A DNA stretch of 44,737 nt from Betaproteobacteria bacterium. Its GTDB lineage: Bacteria > Pseudomonadota > Gammaproteobacteria > Burkholderiales > SG8-41. Location: the NCBI GenBank assembly GCA_016192835.1, contig JACPTJ010000360.1, positions 1-44,737 on the forward strand. The letters run 5' to 3'. Every line of letters begins with the position of its first letter. The first letter of the stretch is position 1. A program made the position numbers and the translations under genes. A model generated the notes under the pieces. It was given only the letters and a program-made list of their open reading frames with translations. It did not search any database and was not told where the DNA came from. Positions 1 through 11,695 of the stretch are shown piece by piece.

Positions 1-165
1 CTTGCCCTTGGCGGGCATGTGTTTAAGCAGGTAGTAGAGTCCGAGCCCGGTGCCTCCTACGTACCGGCGCAGTACATCCTCGGAAGGCAGAGGTTCCTTT
101 CTTATCGTGCCGCGCGTCAAGTCCACGCGCAAAATATGTGCACCGTATCCGCCTTTGATAGCCAT
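1..165 (-). CDS. Aldehyde:ferredoxin oxidoreductase family protein, N-terminal fragment (runs off left edge)
   Basis: Minus-strand reading from CAT at 163-165: MAIKGGYGAHILRVDLTRGTIRKEPLPSEDVLRRYVGGTGLGLYYLLKHMPAKGK, matching the AOR N-domain pattern (ILRVDLT..G.I..EPLP......YVGG.GLG); AGGAG RBS upstream. Not in supplied ORF track. Confidence 0.75.
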   Translation of the reverse strand, partial: MAIKGGYGAHILRVDLTRGTIRKEPLPSEDVLRRYVGGTGLGLYYLLKHMPAKGK

Positions 166-268
166 GTCTCTCCTCTTGGGGAAGATTTCGCTGCTGAAGC
201 TCAAGCAACGCGCGAACTAGTCTAGGGCATTGCCCAAGGGCACAACTTTGATGTACCTCACGCTGGCA

Positions 269-1246
269 TCAATCGGGTTTGATGCCAGCGGCCTTGATCA
301 CCTTGCCCCAGGTGTCAAGCTCGGTTTTCACGAATGCGGAGAACTTTTCGGGACTACTCGTGAACGGCTCGAACCCCAGCTTCTCGAGTTGCGCGCGATA
401 GTCGGGTGTGGCGGCAAGCTTGACGACTTCAGCGTTGAGCCGTGCAATGATCTCGCGCGGTGTGGCCGTCGGCGCTAACAGCGCAAACCACTGTCCCACA
501 TCCAATTCGCGCAAACCGGATTCCACGAACGTGGGAACTTTCGGCAGCAGCGGTGACCGGTTCGGACCCGTCAGGGCCAGCGCCACCAGCCGGTTCGAAT
601 GCACGAATGGGAGCACTGAAGCAATGCCGGCGAACATCACCTGCGATTCGCCGGAAATCACCGCCATTCCCGCCGGGCCGCCGCCTTTGTACGGAATGTG
701 CATCATATTGATGCCCGTCGTGGTTTTGAGCAACTCGGCGACGAGAGACAGGTTGCTGCCGGTACCGCCGGACGCGTAATTGATCTCGCCGGGGCGCGCT
801 TTGGCCAGCACGATCAGCTCCTTAACCGATCTTGCCGGCAACGAAGGATGAACGACCAGCAGATAGTAGCCGAACGCGAGCGGACTCACTGCGGCAAAAT
901 CGCGCACCGGGTCGTACGGGACTTTCACGATCTGAGGGTTGAGCACGATCTCGGTCACTCCACCGATAAGCAGGGTGTAGCCGTCGGGCGCAGACTTCGC
1001 CGCCAGATCAGTGCCGATGGCGCCACTCGCGCCGGCGCGGTTGTCGATGACGAGCTGCTGGCCGAGCTGCTCGCCAAGTTTTTGGCCCGCCACCCGGGCG
1101 ATCAAATCGGTGCTCCCGCCGGGCGCCCAGGCCACGATAACGCGGATCGGCCGCGATGGGTGGCTCTGTTGAGCGACCGTGGCCGTTGCAACGGCCAGCA
1201 ATAGCGAACCTGCCGATAAGCAAAGCAAACGACGTATCGTTTTCAC
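269..1246 (-). CDS. Bug/TctC-family tripartite tricarboxylate transporter substrate-binding protein
   Basis: Signal peptide then PSRPIRVIVAWAPGGSTDLIARVAGQKLGEQLGQQLVIDNRAGASGAIGTDLAAKSAPDGYTLL, typical Bug protein. Confidence 0.93.
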   Translation of the reverse strand: MKTIRRLLCLSAGSLLLAVATATVAQQSHPSRPIRVIVAWAPGGSTDLIARVAGQKLGEQLGQQLVIDNRAGASGAIGTDLAAKSAPDGYTLLIGGVTEIVLNPQIVKVPYDPVRDFAAVSPLAFGYYLLVVHPSLPARSVKELIVLAKARPGEINYASGGTGSNLSLVAELLKTTTGINMMHIPYKGGGPAGMAVISGESQVMFAGIASVLPFVHSNRLVALALTGPNRSPLLPKVPTFVESGLRELDVGQWFALLAPTATPREIIARLNAEVVKLAATPDYRAQLEKLGFEPFTSSPEKFSAFVKTELDTWGKVIKAAGIKPD

Positions 1247-1299
1247 TCTTCGCTCCTGTTCCTGATGGTTATCATGGCTACATTATAGTGGTGGTAATC

Positions 1300-1318
1300 G
1301 TAATGCAAATATCATTAC
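1300..1318. promoter_or_regulatory. Candidate operator upstream of the Bug gene
   Basis: GTAATG-caaatat-CATTAC, perfect 6-bp inverted repeat; minus-strand TATAAT at 1282-1287 lies just downstream. Confidence 0.35.
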
Positions 1319-1654
1319 TGTCCGGTCAGCGTCAGGTTTCTTAGATGAGGCAACGAATCAATTTCAGTCAGATTTTTGATGAGGCATTGCGGGCGCTTGA
1401 CCTGCTTCGTGCGTCGAGCGCATGATCTGCCGTAACGCCCATTGCGGACTCTCGACAAGCGCGGATCGGGCCGCCGCACGCGTTCTGACGCTCCGGTTTG
1501 AGTCCAGGCAAGGTGCCCGGGGCCGCCTCAGATCTCGCGACAGGCTCAATCAGCGAGCGGACTCCGGCAACGGGCGGATTGATTTTCGTATCGCTTTCCG
1601 TGACCCTTGCCAGATCCTCTCGAACGACGCACGAAGGCGAAAAAGGAGGCCTGT

Positions 1655-1975
1655 ATGTTTTTCGAACTACGGCAGTACCGTATGAGACCGGGCAAGCGCG
1701 ACCAATGGGTGAAATGCATGGAGGAGGAGATCATCCCCTTTCAGGTCTCAAAGGGTATGGTGATTTTGGGCAGCTTCGTTGGCCAGGAGGAAGAGGACCT
1801 GTATGTCTGGATCCGCCGCTTCGAAAGTGAACAGGAACGGAAACGACTGTATGAAGCCGTCTACGAAAGCGACTATTGGAAGAATGACATTGCCCCGAGA
1901 GTTCCTGACCTGATCGATCGCGAGGCGATCAAAGTCACGCGCATCGAAGCCACACCCAAGTCGGTGATTCAATAG
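1655..1975 (+). CDS. NIPSNAP family protein
   Basis: MFFELRQYRMRPGKRDQWVKCMEEEIIPFQ...; AAAGGAGG RBS just before ATG 1655. Confidence 0.8.
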   Translation: MFFELRQYRMRPGKRDQWVKCMEEEIIPFQVSKGMVILGSFVGQEEEDLYVWIRRFESEQERKRLYEAVYESDYWKNDIAPRVPDLIDREAIKVTRIEATPKSVIQ

Positions 1976-2093
1976 CCGACCTGGCTGCACGACCAAGGGG
2001 CACGGGGAACGACCGTGTTCTTCCGGCAGTCATCCGGCGGATCATTGATTATCCTCCTATTTCTCGGCATCACCCAAGAAGCACCGAGGTTAT

Positions 2094-3119
2094 GTGAATA
2101 AAACAATCGCCGTCCTGGGGACGGGTGCCATAGGAAGCAGCGTGGGGGCTGACCTCACCAAGGCCGGACACGACGTAGTCCTGATCGACCAGTGGCCCGC
2201 ACACGTCGAAGCGATGAAGACGAAGGGCTTGCGGATCGTCATGCCCGACGGGGAGTTGCACGTACCGGTTCGCGCCTACCACCTTTGCGAGGTGTGCTCG
2301 CTCAATCGGCAGTTCGACATCGTTCTGCTCACGGCCAAGTCCTACGACAGTTGCTGGATGGCGGAATTCATCAAGCCGTACCTCAAGCCTGACGGGGTCC
2401 TGGTTTCGCTCCAGAACAGCCTCAACGACGAGCGGATCGCACCCATCATCGGGTTCACGCGCGACGTCGGCTGCGTGGTCGAGCTATCCGCGGAGATCTT
2501 CACGCCCGCGGTGGTCCAGCGCAACACCCGTCATGACGGGACATGGTTCGGTTTGGGAGAGCTGCACGGAAGGGTCACGCCCCGCGTGTGCGAGCTCGAG
2601 GCGATTCTGAAGTGCGTCGGCAAGGTTTCCGTCACCTCCAACATCTGGGGCGCCAAGTGGACCAAGCTGATCGCCAACACGATGCTACAGGCGCCGATCG
2701 GGATCCTCGGCCTTCATTCGTGGAATGCCACCGAGATCCCGCAATTATTCGAACTGTGCATCAAGCTCGGCAGGGAAGCGACGGCCGTCGGAAGCGCGCT
2801 CGGCTACACGATCGAGGCGATCTACGGGTTGAGCGCGGAGGAGTTCATGGGTTCGACCGACGAGGTGCTGGAGAAAAACCTCAGGACGCTGGTCACGCAC
2901 GTCGGCCGGAAGGCGCGGAATTCCGTGCTTCAGGATCACCTCAAGGGCAGGTACAGCGAAGTGGACTACCTGAACGGCTTGGTAGTGAGAAAGGGAAAGG
3001 AGGCGAACGTGCCCACGCCTTTGAACGAGGCAGTCGTACAACTCACCCGCCAGATCCAGTGCGGGGAGCTGAAGCCAGCGCGCGAGAACTTGGCGCTCCT
3101 CGAACGAATGATGCGCTGA
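2094..3119 (+). CDS. Ketopantoate reductase family (PanE/ApbA) 2-dehydropantoate 2-reductase
   Basis: GTG start; IAVLGTGAIGSSVGADLTKAGHDVVLIDQW Rossmann motif; ApbA C-domain features. Confidence 0.85.
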   Translation: MNKTIAVLGTGAIGSSVGADLTKAGHDVVLIDQWPAHVEAMKTKGLRIVMPDGELHVPVRAYHLCEVCSLNRQFDIVLLTAKSYDSCWMAEFIKPYLKPDGVLVSLQNSLNDERIAPIIGFTRDVGCVVELSAEIFTPAVVQRNTRHDGTWFGLGELHGRVTPRVCELEAILKCVGKVSVTSNIWGAKWTKLIANTMLQAPIGILGLHSWNATEIPQLFELCIKLGREATAVGSALGYTIEAIYGLSAEEFMGSTDEVLEKNLRTLVTHVGRKARNSVLQDHLKGRYSEVDYLNGLVVRKGKEANVPTPLNEAVVQLTRQIQCGELKPARENLALLERMMR

Positions 3120-3152
3120 TTCTGTTCCGTAGCTGGAACCCTTTGAATTGGC

Positions 3153-3229
<77 letters not shown>

Positions 3230-3273
3230 AAAACAAATTATAACAGATGCGGTCTGCGCAACAGCGCGCGCCG

Positions 3274-3648
3274 CTAGCGGCGCAGTATGTCGAGCACGCC
3301 CTTGATCTCTTTGCGCAGCACGGAGAGGTTAGTCGCCCTGCCGGCGCCCGCACGGCTGGCCTTGGCCGGCTCGGTGACGGTCTCGTCGAGGCGGTTGCGC
3401 GCGCCGCTGATGGTAAAACCCTGATCGTAGAGCAGATCGCGAATGCGGCGGATCAGCAGCACTTCGTGATGCTGGTAATAGCGCCGGTTGCCGCGGCGCT
3501 TGACCGGCTTGAGCTGCGTAAACTCCTGTTCCCAATAACGCAGCACGTGCGGCTTGACGCCGCACAGTTCGCTGACTTCACCGATTGTGAAGTAACGCTT
3601 CGCAGGTATCGGTGGCAGCGTTTCCTTAGGGCTGTGGTTTGTTTCCAT
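3274..3648 (-). CDS. MerR family transcriptional regulator
   Basis: [45 protein letters not shown]; downstream of ihfA as in many proteobacteria. Confidence 0.9.
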   Translation of the reverse strand: METNHSPKETLPPIPAKRYFTIGEVSELCGVKPHVLRYWEQEFTQLKPVKRRGNRRYYQHHEVLLIRRIRDLLYDQGFTISGARNRLDETVTEPAKASRAGAGRATNLSVLRKEIKGVLDILRR

Positions 3649-3937
3649 TGTTGTAGTTTTGTTCAACCATCGCCTTCAGTTTCTGCGAGGCATGAAAGGT
3701 CACAACGCGGCGCGCAGTGATCGGAATCTCCTCTCCCGTTTTCGGATTTCGGCCAGGCCGTTGCGGCTTGTCGCGCAACTGAAAATTACCGAATCCTGAA
3801 AGCTTCACTCCCTCGCCGTTTTCGAGCGCCAGCCGAACCTCCTCGAAAAACGACTCCACCATGTCCTTGGCCTCGCGTTTGTTGAAACCCACCTTCTCAA
3901 ATAGCAGATCTGCCAACTCGGCCTTGGTCAAAGTCAT
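3626..3937 (-). CDS. ihfA: Integration host factor subunit alpha
   Basis: [73 protein letters not shown]. Confidence 0.97.
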   Translation of the reverse strand: MTLTKAELADLLFEKVGFNKREAKDMVESFFEEVRLALENGEGVKLSGFGNFQLRDKPQRPGRNPKTGEEIPITARRVVTFHASQKLKAMVEQNYNNGNKPQP

Positions 3938-3946
3938 GTTTCCCCC

Positions 3947-6300
3947 TTATTTGCGGAGCTTTGCCTGAAACTGTTCTTGTAAGACTTGAAGCATCTGCCC
4001 AATTGTGGCCTCGACGTCAGCATCAGTCAATGTTTTGTCAGTATCTTGCAATAACACCTTAAATGCAATACTTTTTTTATCTGAATCAATGCCTTTGCCG
4101 CGATATACGTCAAACAGCGCGACCTCGGAAACGTGTCTTTGAGCGTATTTTCTGAGTGCATCAAGCATGGCCTGGGCACTTACGGTTTCGGGGACCTCGA
4201 CCGACAGGTCGCGCCGCACCAGGGGCTGTCGCGAAACCTCGCGATAAACCGGCACATTCCGAGCTGTTATTTTATCGAGGTTTAGCTCGAAAACCATTGG
4301 CGCATAGGGTAAATCGTACTCCTGCTGCAAGCGCGGATGCAACTCCCCAAGCCACCCGATAGCAACCCCTTCCAGGGTCACTTTGGCACTTCGTCCGGGA
4401 TGTAGCGCAGGATGCTGGGCTGCCTCAAAGCCGGCGATATTGGGAGCAACCGCTGCTTCCACGTCGGATTTCACATCGTAAAAATCTACTTTGCGCCCCG
4501 TCACGCCCCACTGTTCCGGCACGGCTTCCCCATAGGCGAGTCCGCCGAGCATCATCACCTGCTCGTAGGCGGAAGCAGCGCGCGAAAAACAACGGCCGGT
4601 TTCGAACAGACGCACGCGCTCCTGTTGCCGGCTCAAATTCAGTCTCAGGCAATCGACGAGGCTTGCGATCAGGCCCGAACGCATTACGCTCAGATGGGCG
4701 GCGATCGGATTGGCGAGTGCGACCGGATCGCGGTTGGCGCAGAAATCGATTTCCCACTGGCGATCGATGAAACTGTAACTGACGATTTCCTGATAGTCGC
4801 GCGCCACCATCAACCCTCGCAACGCATTGATGCTGATGCGCGTCTCGGTCGTGGGAAGCATCACGGCCGTCCCAACGGGCGGGTTGGCGGGAATCTTGTC
4901 GTAACCGTGAATGCGCGCGACTTCCTCGATCAGGTCTTCCTCGAACGCGAAATCGAAGCGGTAGCTGGGCGGGGTGACCAGGAACTCATCGCCGTGCGCA
5001 TCGTACGCGAACCCGAGCCGGCGCAGAATATCGGCAATCTGCTGTGCTGTGAACTCGATGCCCACCAGGCGTTGCGCACGCGCGCGCCGCAGGCGCAGCG
5101 GCTTGCGCTCCGGCAACGTTGCCGTGGCTGCACACACCGGCCCCGCCTTGCCGCCGCAGATATCGAGCACCAGTCGCGTTGCGCGCTCCATCGCCTGCAC
5201 CGTTGCCGCGAAGTCCACGCCGCGCTCGAAGCGATACGCCGAATCCGAACTGAATCCAAGCACGCGCGATTTTCCGGCAATCGCGGCCGGATCGAAAAAC
5301 GCGCTTTCAAGCAGAATATCCCGGGTATCCGGCGTGACGGCGCTTTCCATGCCGCCCATGATGCCGGCGAGCGCGAGCGGTTTTCTGTCGTCGGCTATCA
5401 CCAGCAGGCTGGCGTCGAGCGCGACTTCCTGTTCGTTGAGCAGCTTGAGCTGCTCGCCGCTGCGGCCACGCCGCACGCGGATTGCCCCGTCGATGCGCGC
5501 GAGGTCAAACGCGTGCAGCGGTTGGCCGAGTTCGAGCATTACGTAATTGGCAACATCGACGATCGCGCTGATGCTGCGCAGGCCGCTGCGCTCCAGGCGC
5601 TGCACCATCCAGCGCGGTGTCGCCGCCCGTGCATTGACATCGCGCACAATGCGCCCGCAATAACGCGGACACGCCATCTTGTCTTCGAGCGCAATTTCGA
5701 TGCGGTCGGATGACGCGGCCGGCACGGCGGCAGTCGGGGCCGGGGTCAGCGCGCCGCCGGTAACGGCGGCGGCTTCCCGTGCGAAGCCGAACACGCTCAG
5801 GCAGTCGCCGCGGTTGGGCGTCGGCTTGATGGTAAACAACTGGTCGTCGAGATCGAGATATTCGCGAATGTCGGCGCCGGGAGGCGCGTCGGCAGGAAGT
5901 ACCAGCAGTCCCGATGCGTCCTCGGCAAGACCGAGTTCCCGCGCCGAGCACAGCATGCCGTTCGATTCGACACCGCGTACCTTCGCCTGCTTGATCTCGA
6001 TACCGGGCAACCGGGCCCCGATCCGCGCGAGCGGCACACGAATGCCGGCACGCACATTGGGCGCGCCACACACCACCTGCAGCGGCGCGCCGCCAGCGCT
6101 GACGCTGCACACCGTGAGCCGATCGGCAGCCGGGTGTTTTTGCACCTCGAGCACTTCCGCCACCACCACATTGTCGAAGGGGGGCGCAACCGGCTCGACC
6201 AGCTCGACCTCGACGCCGGACATCGTCAGCGCGTCCGCAAGCGCGCGGCTCGCCAGCGGCGGGTTGACGAAGGTGCGCAGCCAGTTTTCCGAAAACTTCA

Positions 6301-6301
<1 letters not shown>
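3947..6301 (-). CDS. pheT: Phenylalanyl-tRNA synthetase beta subunit
   Basis: MKFSENWLRTFVNPPL... to C-terminal FDX-ACB domain; ATG at 6299-6301 overlaps the pheS stop (TAATG). Confidence 0.97.
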
Positions 6302-7331
<1,030 letters not shown>

Positions 7332-7348
7332 ATTGTCGTCGTATCCGC

Positions 7349-7708
7349 TTAGACGCCGAGGCTGGCCTTGGCTTTTTCGACAAACTTGGTAAACGCCGGC
7401 TTATCCAGCACCGCGATGTCGGCGAGCACCTTGCGGTCGACCACGATCGCGGCCTTCTTCAGCCCGTTCATGAACACGCTGTAGGACAGGCCGTGCTCGC
7501 GTACCGCGGCATTGATGCGGGTGATCCACAGGCTGCGAAAATCCCGCTTCTTGTTGCGCCGGTCGCGATACGCGTACTGCCCGGCCCGCATCACCGCTTC
7601 ATTGGCGATACGGAATACGTTATTGCGGCGGCCGCGGAAACCCTTGGCGCGCGCAATGACTTTTTTGTGGCTGGCGCGTGAGGTTACGCCACGTTTGACT
7701 CTGGGCAT
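7349..7708 (-). CDS. rplT: 50S ribosomal protein L20
   Basis: [68 protein letters not shown]. Confidence 0.99.
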   Translation of the reverse strand: MPRVKRGVTSRASHKKVIARAKGFRGRRNNVFRIANEAVMRAGQYAYRDRRNKKRDFRSLWITRINAAVREHGLSYSVFMNGLKKAAIVVDRKVLADIAVLDKPAFTKFVEKAKASLGV

Positions 7709-7719
7709 GGTTCGTCTCC

Positions 7720-7917
7720 TTACGCGTAGGGAAGCATGGCACGAACGGAATTCTTGTCGCTGTCATGCACGCAGGTGCCGCCGCGCAAATGACGTTTCCG
7801 CTTCGTGGATTTCTTGGTCAGGATGTGGCGCATGAACGCGCTGCCACGTTTGATGCGGCCGCTGGCGGAAACCTTGAAGCGCTTCTTGGCGCCGCTTTTC
7901 GTCTTCATCTTAGGCAT
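7720..7917 (-). CDS. rpmI: 50S ribosomal protein L35
   Basis: [46 protein letters not shown]; the longer 119-aa ORF start is spurious. Confidence 0.98.
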   Translation of the reverse strand: MPKMKTKSGAKKRFKVSASGRIKRGSAFMRHILTKKSTKRKRHLRGGTCVHDSDKNSVRAMLPYA

Positions 7918-7999
7918 GACTGCTCCTTTTATAACATAGCGCCGGGTGCTTCCCAGGGGGAAGACTTCGGGAACCCGGACAACTACTTCTGGACTACAA

Positions 8000-8611
8000 C
8001 TACTTTTTTTCGGCCGTCGCTGCGACAGCCGCTGGTGCAGCAGCGGCCGGCTTGGCCGCTGCTTTCTTCGGCGCCGCACGCGCTACCGGCACAGCGCCTT
8101 TCTTCGGCGACAGCACCATTACCATCTGCCGCCCTTCCATCTTCGGAAACTGCTCGATCACGCTGTACGGCTCGAGATCGTTCTTGACGCGCTCAATCAG
8201 CCGGTAGCCGAATTCCTGATGCGCCATCTCGCGGCCGCGGAAACGCAGCGTAACCTTGGTCTTGTCGCCTTCTTCGAGGAAGCGGATCAGATTGCGCAAT
8301 TTGATCTTGTAATCGCCTTCGTCGGTGCTGGGTCGAAATTTGACCTCTTTGACGATGATCTGCTTCTGCTTGAGCTTGGCCTCGTGCCGCTTCTTGCTTT
8401 CGCGGTACTTGAACTTGCCGTAATCCATGATCCGGCACACCGGCGGCACCGCCGTCGGCGCGATTTCGACCAGATCGAGTTCCGCTGCTTCCGCCTGCGC
8501 ATTGGCGATCGCGATGCTGACAATGCCGACCTGCTCGCCAGCGGCGCCGATCAGCCTGACTTCGGGCACGTTAATTTCGCCGTTAATGCGCGGCTCTTTT
8601 TCCTGAGCTAT
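8000..8611 (-). CDS. infC: Translation initiation factor IF-3, probable AUA start
   Basis: (I)[31 protein letters not shown]...; conserved N-terminus begins at ATA 8609-8611; in-frame TAG at 8624-8626 and no ATG/GTG/TTG between. Confidence 0.93.
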   Translation of the reverse strand: MAQEKEPRINGEINVPEVRLIGAAGEQVGIVSIAIANAQAEAAELDLVEIAPTAVPPVCRIMDYGKFKYRESKKRHEAKLKQKQIIVKEVKFRPSTDEGDYKIKLRNLIRFLEEGDKTKVTLRFRGREMAHQEFGYRLIERVKNDLEPYSVIEQFPKMEGRQMVMVLSPKKGAVPVARAAPKKAAAKPAAAAPAAVAATAEKK

Positions 8612-8635
8612 ATAAAAACCCCGCTATATCAAAAG

Positions 8636-10552
8636 TTATGCCGTGCGCCCGAGCTTTCGCGCCTCGTGTCTGAGGCGCTCGATGAAAGCCTGAATCGGCA
8701 TCTGGCCGAGGTCTTCACCGGTGCGGGTCCGCACGGCAACTGTCTGCGCCGCCATTTCCTTGTCACCCACAATCACTTGGTAAGGCAGCTTTTGCAGACT
8801 ATGTTGCCGGATTTTATAGGTTATTTTCTCATTCCTCAAGTCTGCGTTGGCACGCACCCCGGCGCGCTTGAGTTCAGCCACCACCGCTTCGGCGTAAGCA
8901 GCCTGATTTGCAGTGATATTCAGCACTACCGTCTGCACGGGCGCCAGCCACACCGGAAACGCACCGGCGCAGTTTTCGATCAGAATGCCGATGAAGCGCT
9001 CCATCGAGCCCACGATCGCCCGGTGCAGCATCACCGGCGTCCTGCGCGCGTTGTCCTCCGCCACGTATTCGGCGCCCAGTCGCGCGGGCATCGAGAAGTC
9101 GACCTGTATCGTGCCGCACTGCCAGACGCGCCCGATCGAGTCCTGCAACGAGAACTCGACCTTCGGGCCGTAGAACGCGCCCTCGCCCGGCACCGTTTCC
9201 CACTTCAAGCCTCTGCCGTCGAGCGCGTCTGCCAGCGCTTTTTCGGCAACGTCCCAGGTTGCATCGGAACCCACGCGCTTCGCCGGCCGAGTGGAAAGCT
9301 TGTAGATGATGTCGTCAAAGCCGAAATCCCGGTAAACCGCGATCAGCAGATCGATGAAGTGCGACACTTCGGGCTGGATCTGCGCTTCGGTGCAAAAGAT
9401 GTGCCCGTCATCCTGAGTGAAGCCGCGCACGCGCATGATGCCGTGCAGCGCGCCCGAAGGCTCGTTGCGGTGGCATGCGCCGAACTCGCCATAGCGTAGC
9501 GGCAGTTCGCGATAGCTGCGCAAATCGGAGTTGAATATCTGCACGTGGCCCGGACAGTTCATCGGCTTTAACGCATAGTCGCGGTTCTCGCTCGCCGTGG
9601 TGAACATGCTTTCACGGAAGTTCTCCCAGTGGCCGGACTTTTCCCACAGCGCGCGGTCGAGAATCTGCGGGCACTTGACCTCCCGGTAGCCGTTGTCCTG
9701 ATACACGCGCCGCAGGTACTGTTCGACCTGTTGCCAGATCACCCAGCCGTGCGGGTGCCAGAACACCAGTCCCGGCGCTGCGTCCTGCATATGAAACAAA
9801 TCGAGCTGCCGGGCGAGGCGGCGGTGATCGCGTTTCTCGGCTTCTTCCAGCATGCGCAGATGGGCGTCCTGGTCTTCCTTCTTCGCCCACGCCGTGCCGT
9901 AAATACGCTGCAGCATTTCGTTCTTCGAGTCGCCGCGCCAGTAGGCTCCCGCGACTTTCATCAGCTTGAACACCTTGAGCTTGCCGGTCGACGGCACGTG
10001 CGGCCCGCGGCAGAGGTCGATGAAATCGCCTTCGCGATACAGCGAGACGTCTTCGCCCGACGGAATCGAGGCGATAATCTCGGCCTTGTAGTGTTCGCCG
10101 CTCGCTTTGAAGAACTCGATTGCCTGGTCGCGCGGCCACACTTCACGCGCAACCGGAATGTTGCGCTTGACGAGTTCAGCCATGCGCTGTTCGATCGCGG
10201 CCAGATCTTCCGGCGTAAACGGCCGCTGGTAGGAAAAGTCGTAATAGAAGCCGTTCTCGATCACCGGCCCGATCGTCACCTGCGCGTCGGGAAAGAGTTC
10301 CTTAACCGCGTAAGCAAGCAAATGCGCGGCCGAATGCCGGATCAACTCGAGACCTTCGGGGTCCCGCTCGGTGACGATCGCGATCTCACTGTCTTGCGCG
10401 ATCACGAACGACGTGTCGACCAGCTTGCCGTCGACCTTGCCGGCAAGCGCGGCTTTGGCCAGCCCGGGACCGATCGCCGCCGCGACTTCGGCAACCGATA
10501 CCGGTTTGTCAAAAGGACGGATAGTACCGTCAGGAAGTTTTACGTTGACCAT
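8636..10552 (-). CDS. thrS: Threonyl-tRNA synthetase
   Basis: TGS domain [42 protein letters not shown]; class II catalytic and anticodon-binding domains. Confidence 0.98.
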   Translation of the reverse strand: MVNVKLPDGTIRPFDKPVSVAEVAAAIGPGLAKAALAGKVDGKLVDTSFVIAQDSEIAIVTERDPEGLELIRHSAAHLLAYAVKELFPDAQVTIGPVIENGFYYDFSYQRPFTPEDLAAIEQRMAELVKRNIPVAREVWPRDQAIEFFKASGEHYKAEIIASIPSGEDVSLYREGDFIDLCRGPHVPSTGKLKVFKLMKVAGAYWRGDSKNEMLQRIYGTAWAKKEDQDAHLRMLEEAEKRDHRRLARQLDLFHMQDAAPGLVFWHPHGWVIWQQVEQYLRRVYQDNGYREVKCPQILDRALWEKSGHWENFRESMFTTASENRDYALKPMNCPGHVQIFNSDLRSYRELPLRYGEFGACHRNEPSGALHGIMRVRGFTQDDGHIFCTEAQIQPEVSHFIDLLIAVYRDFGFDDIIYKLSTRPAKRVGSDATWDVAEKALADALDGRGLKWETVPGEGAFYGPKVEFSLQDSIGRVWQCGTIQVDFSMPARLGAEYVAEDNARRTPVMLHRAIVGSMERFIGILIENCAGAFPVWLAPVQTVVLNITANQAAYAEAVVAELKRAGVRANADLRNEKITYKIRQHSLQKLPYQVIVGDKEMAAQTVAVRTRTGEDLGQMPIQAFIERLRHEARKLGRTA

Positions 10553-10579
10553 GTCTGAATCATTTCAGCGCATCAGGCG

Positions 10580-10605
10580 AAAAAAAAGTGCGGGCCAGCC
10601 GCACT
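10580..10605 (-). terminator. Intrinsic terminator/attenuator between tRNA-Val and thrS
   Basis: Minus strand AGTGCGG-ctggc-CCGCACT followed by T8; arms 10587-10593/10599-10605. Confidence 0.8.
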
Positions 10606-10617
10606 CCTTTTAAAACT

Positions 10618-10694
10618 TGGTAGGCGCGATTGGACTCGAACCAACGACCCCCACCATGTCAAGGTGGTGCTCTAACCAACTGAGCTACGCGCCT
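10618..10694 (-). tRNA. tRNA-Val (anticodon GAC), CCA encoded
   Basis: AGGCGCGTAGCTCAGTTGGTTAGAGCACCACCTTGACATGGTGGGGGTCGTTGGTTCGAGTCCAATCGCGCCTACCA; loop TTGACAT gives GAC. Confidence 0.96.
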
Positions 10695-10900
10695 GAAAGC
10701 GGGGAATTCTACCCGTTTCAGCCCGGTGGTTCAAATAAATCATGACCTTGCCTCGCATACGGCCGGCCCCGGCTTGCCGCCGGTCGGGGTGCGCAATATA
10801 GTGCGGTGCTCGGACGTAATGCGCCGGTTCACGGCGTCGATCAGGAGACAACTTGGCTGCCTATAACATTGCTGAAATCGACCGTGGCCGAAGGCATCGC

Positions 10901-11692
10901 GTGAAATTCGTCATCGCCGCGTATGCGTTCGCATGCGTTGTTGCTGCGGCGATGGCTGCGGACTCCCCGGACCGCGGCGGGACGGTTGCGATTGCGGCAG
11001 GTCCATTCACGATGGGCGCGGCCGCAGGCCCCGATGACGAGCGCCCGGTACACCAAGTGCAGGTGGCGGCATTCGAGATCGACCGGCTGCCGGTAACCAA
11101 CGCGCAGTTTGCGGAATTCCTGATTGCGATCGGCACGCACAACAAGAACGGCGAACGGTTGTTCGACGACGATGATCCGGATGCGCGCATTCACAAGATC
11201 GGCAACCGCTGGAGCGCCGACACGGGTTTCGAGAATCATCCCGTAGTCGAAGTGCCGTGGCCGGGCGCGCGCGACTACTGTGCGTGGCGCGGCAAGCGCC
11301 TGCCTACCGAAGCCGAATGGGAGAAAGCGGCACGCGGCACGGACGGCAGAAAATATCCATGGGGCAACACGCCACCGGACCGCACGCGAGGACAATTCGC
11401 CGCGCGTTATAACGACACCGCGCCGGTCGATGCATTTCCTGCCGGCGCGAGCCCCTACGGCGTGCTCGATATGGCCGGCAACGCATGGGAATGGGTCTCA
11501 AGCTCTTACCGCCCCTATCCCTACGATGCGAATGACGGACGCGAGGATCAAAAGTCCGGCCCGGTGCGCGCAACCCGCGGCGGCGGCCACGACTCGCCGG
11601 CGGAGGAAACAACGACCACGCAGCGCGGCCGCTATCTGTCGCGCAACCCGCGCTCGGGGCATCACAACATCGGTTTCCGCTGCGCAAAGTGA
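10901..11692 (+). CDS. Exported SUMF1/EgtB/PvdO-type formylglycine-generating-enzyme-like protein
   Basis: FTMGAAAGPDDERPVHQVQVAAFEIDRLPVTNAQFAEFL...RLPTEAEWEKAARG...YPWGN...DMAGNAWEWVSS...RGGGHDSP; N-terminal signal peptide from GTG 10901 (ORF track starts at 10853). Confidence 0.85.
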   Translation: MKFVIAAYAFACVVAAAMAADSPDRGGTVAIAAGPFTMGAAAGPDDERPVHQVQVAAFEIDRLPVTNAQFAEFLIAIGTHNKNGERLFDDDDPDARIHKIGNRWSADTGFENHPVVEVPWPGARDYCAWRGKRLPTEAEWEKAARGTDGRKYPWGNTPPDRTRGQFAARYNDTAPVDAFPAGASPYGVLDMAGNAWEWVSSSYRPYPYDANDGREDQKSGPVRATRGGGHDSPAEETTTTQRGRYLSRNPRSGHHNIGFRCAK

Positions 11693-11695
11693 TCA

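Noticed and set aside
4412-5713. 433-aa plus-strand ORF
   Set aside because: Antisense to pheT; shadow ORF.
7946-9499. 517-aa plus-strand ORF
   Set aside because: Antisense to infC/thrS; shadow ORF.
10901-11692. Sulfatase-maturase system or diversity-generating retroelement target
   Set aside because: SUMF1-fold protein is present, but no sulfatase, reverse transcriptase or template repeat is visible nearby.
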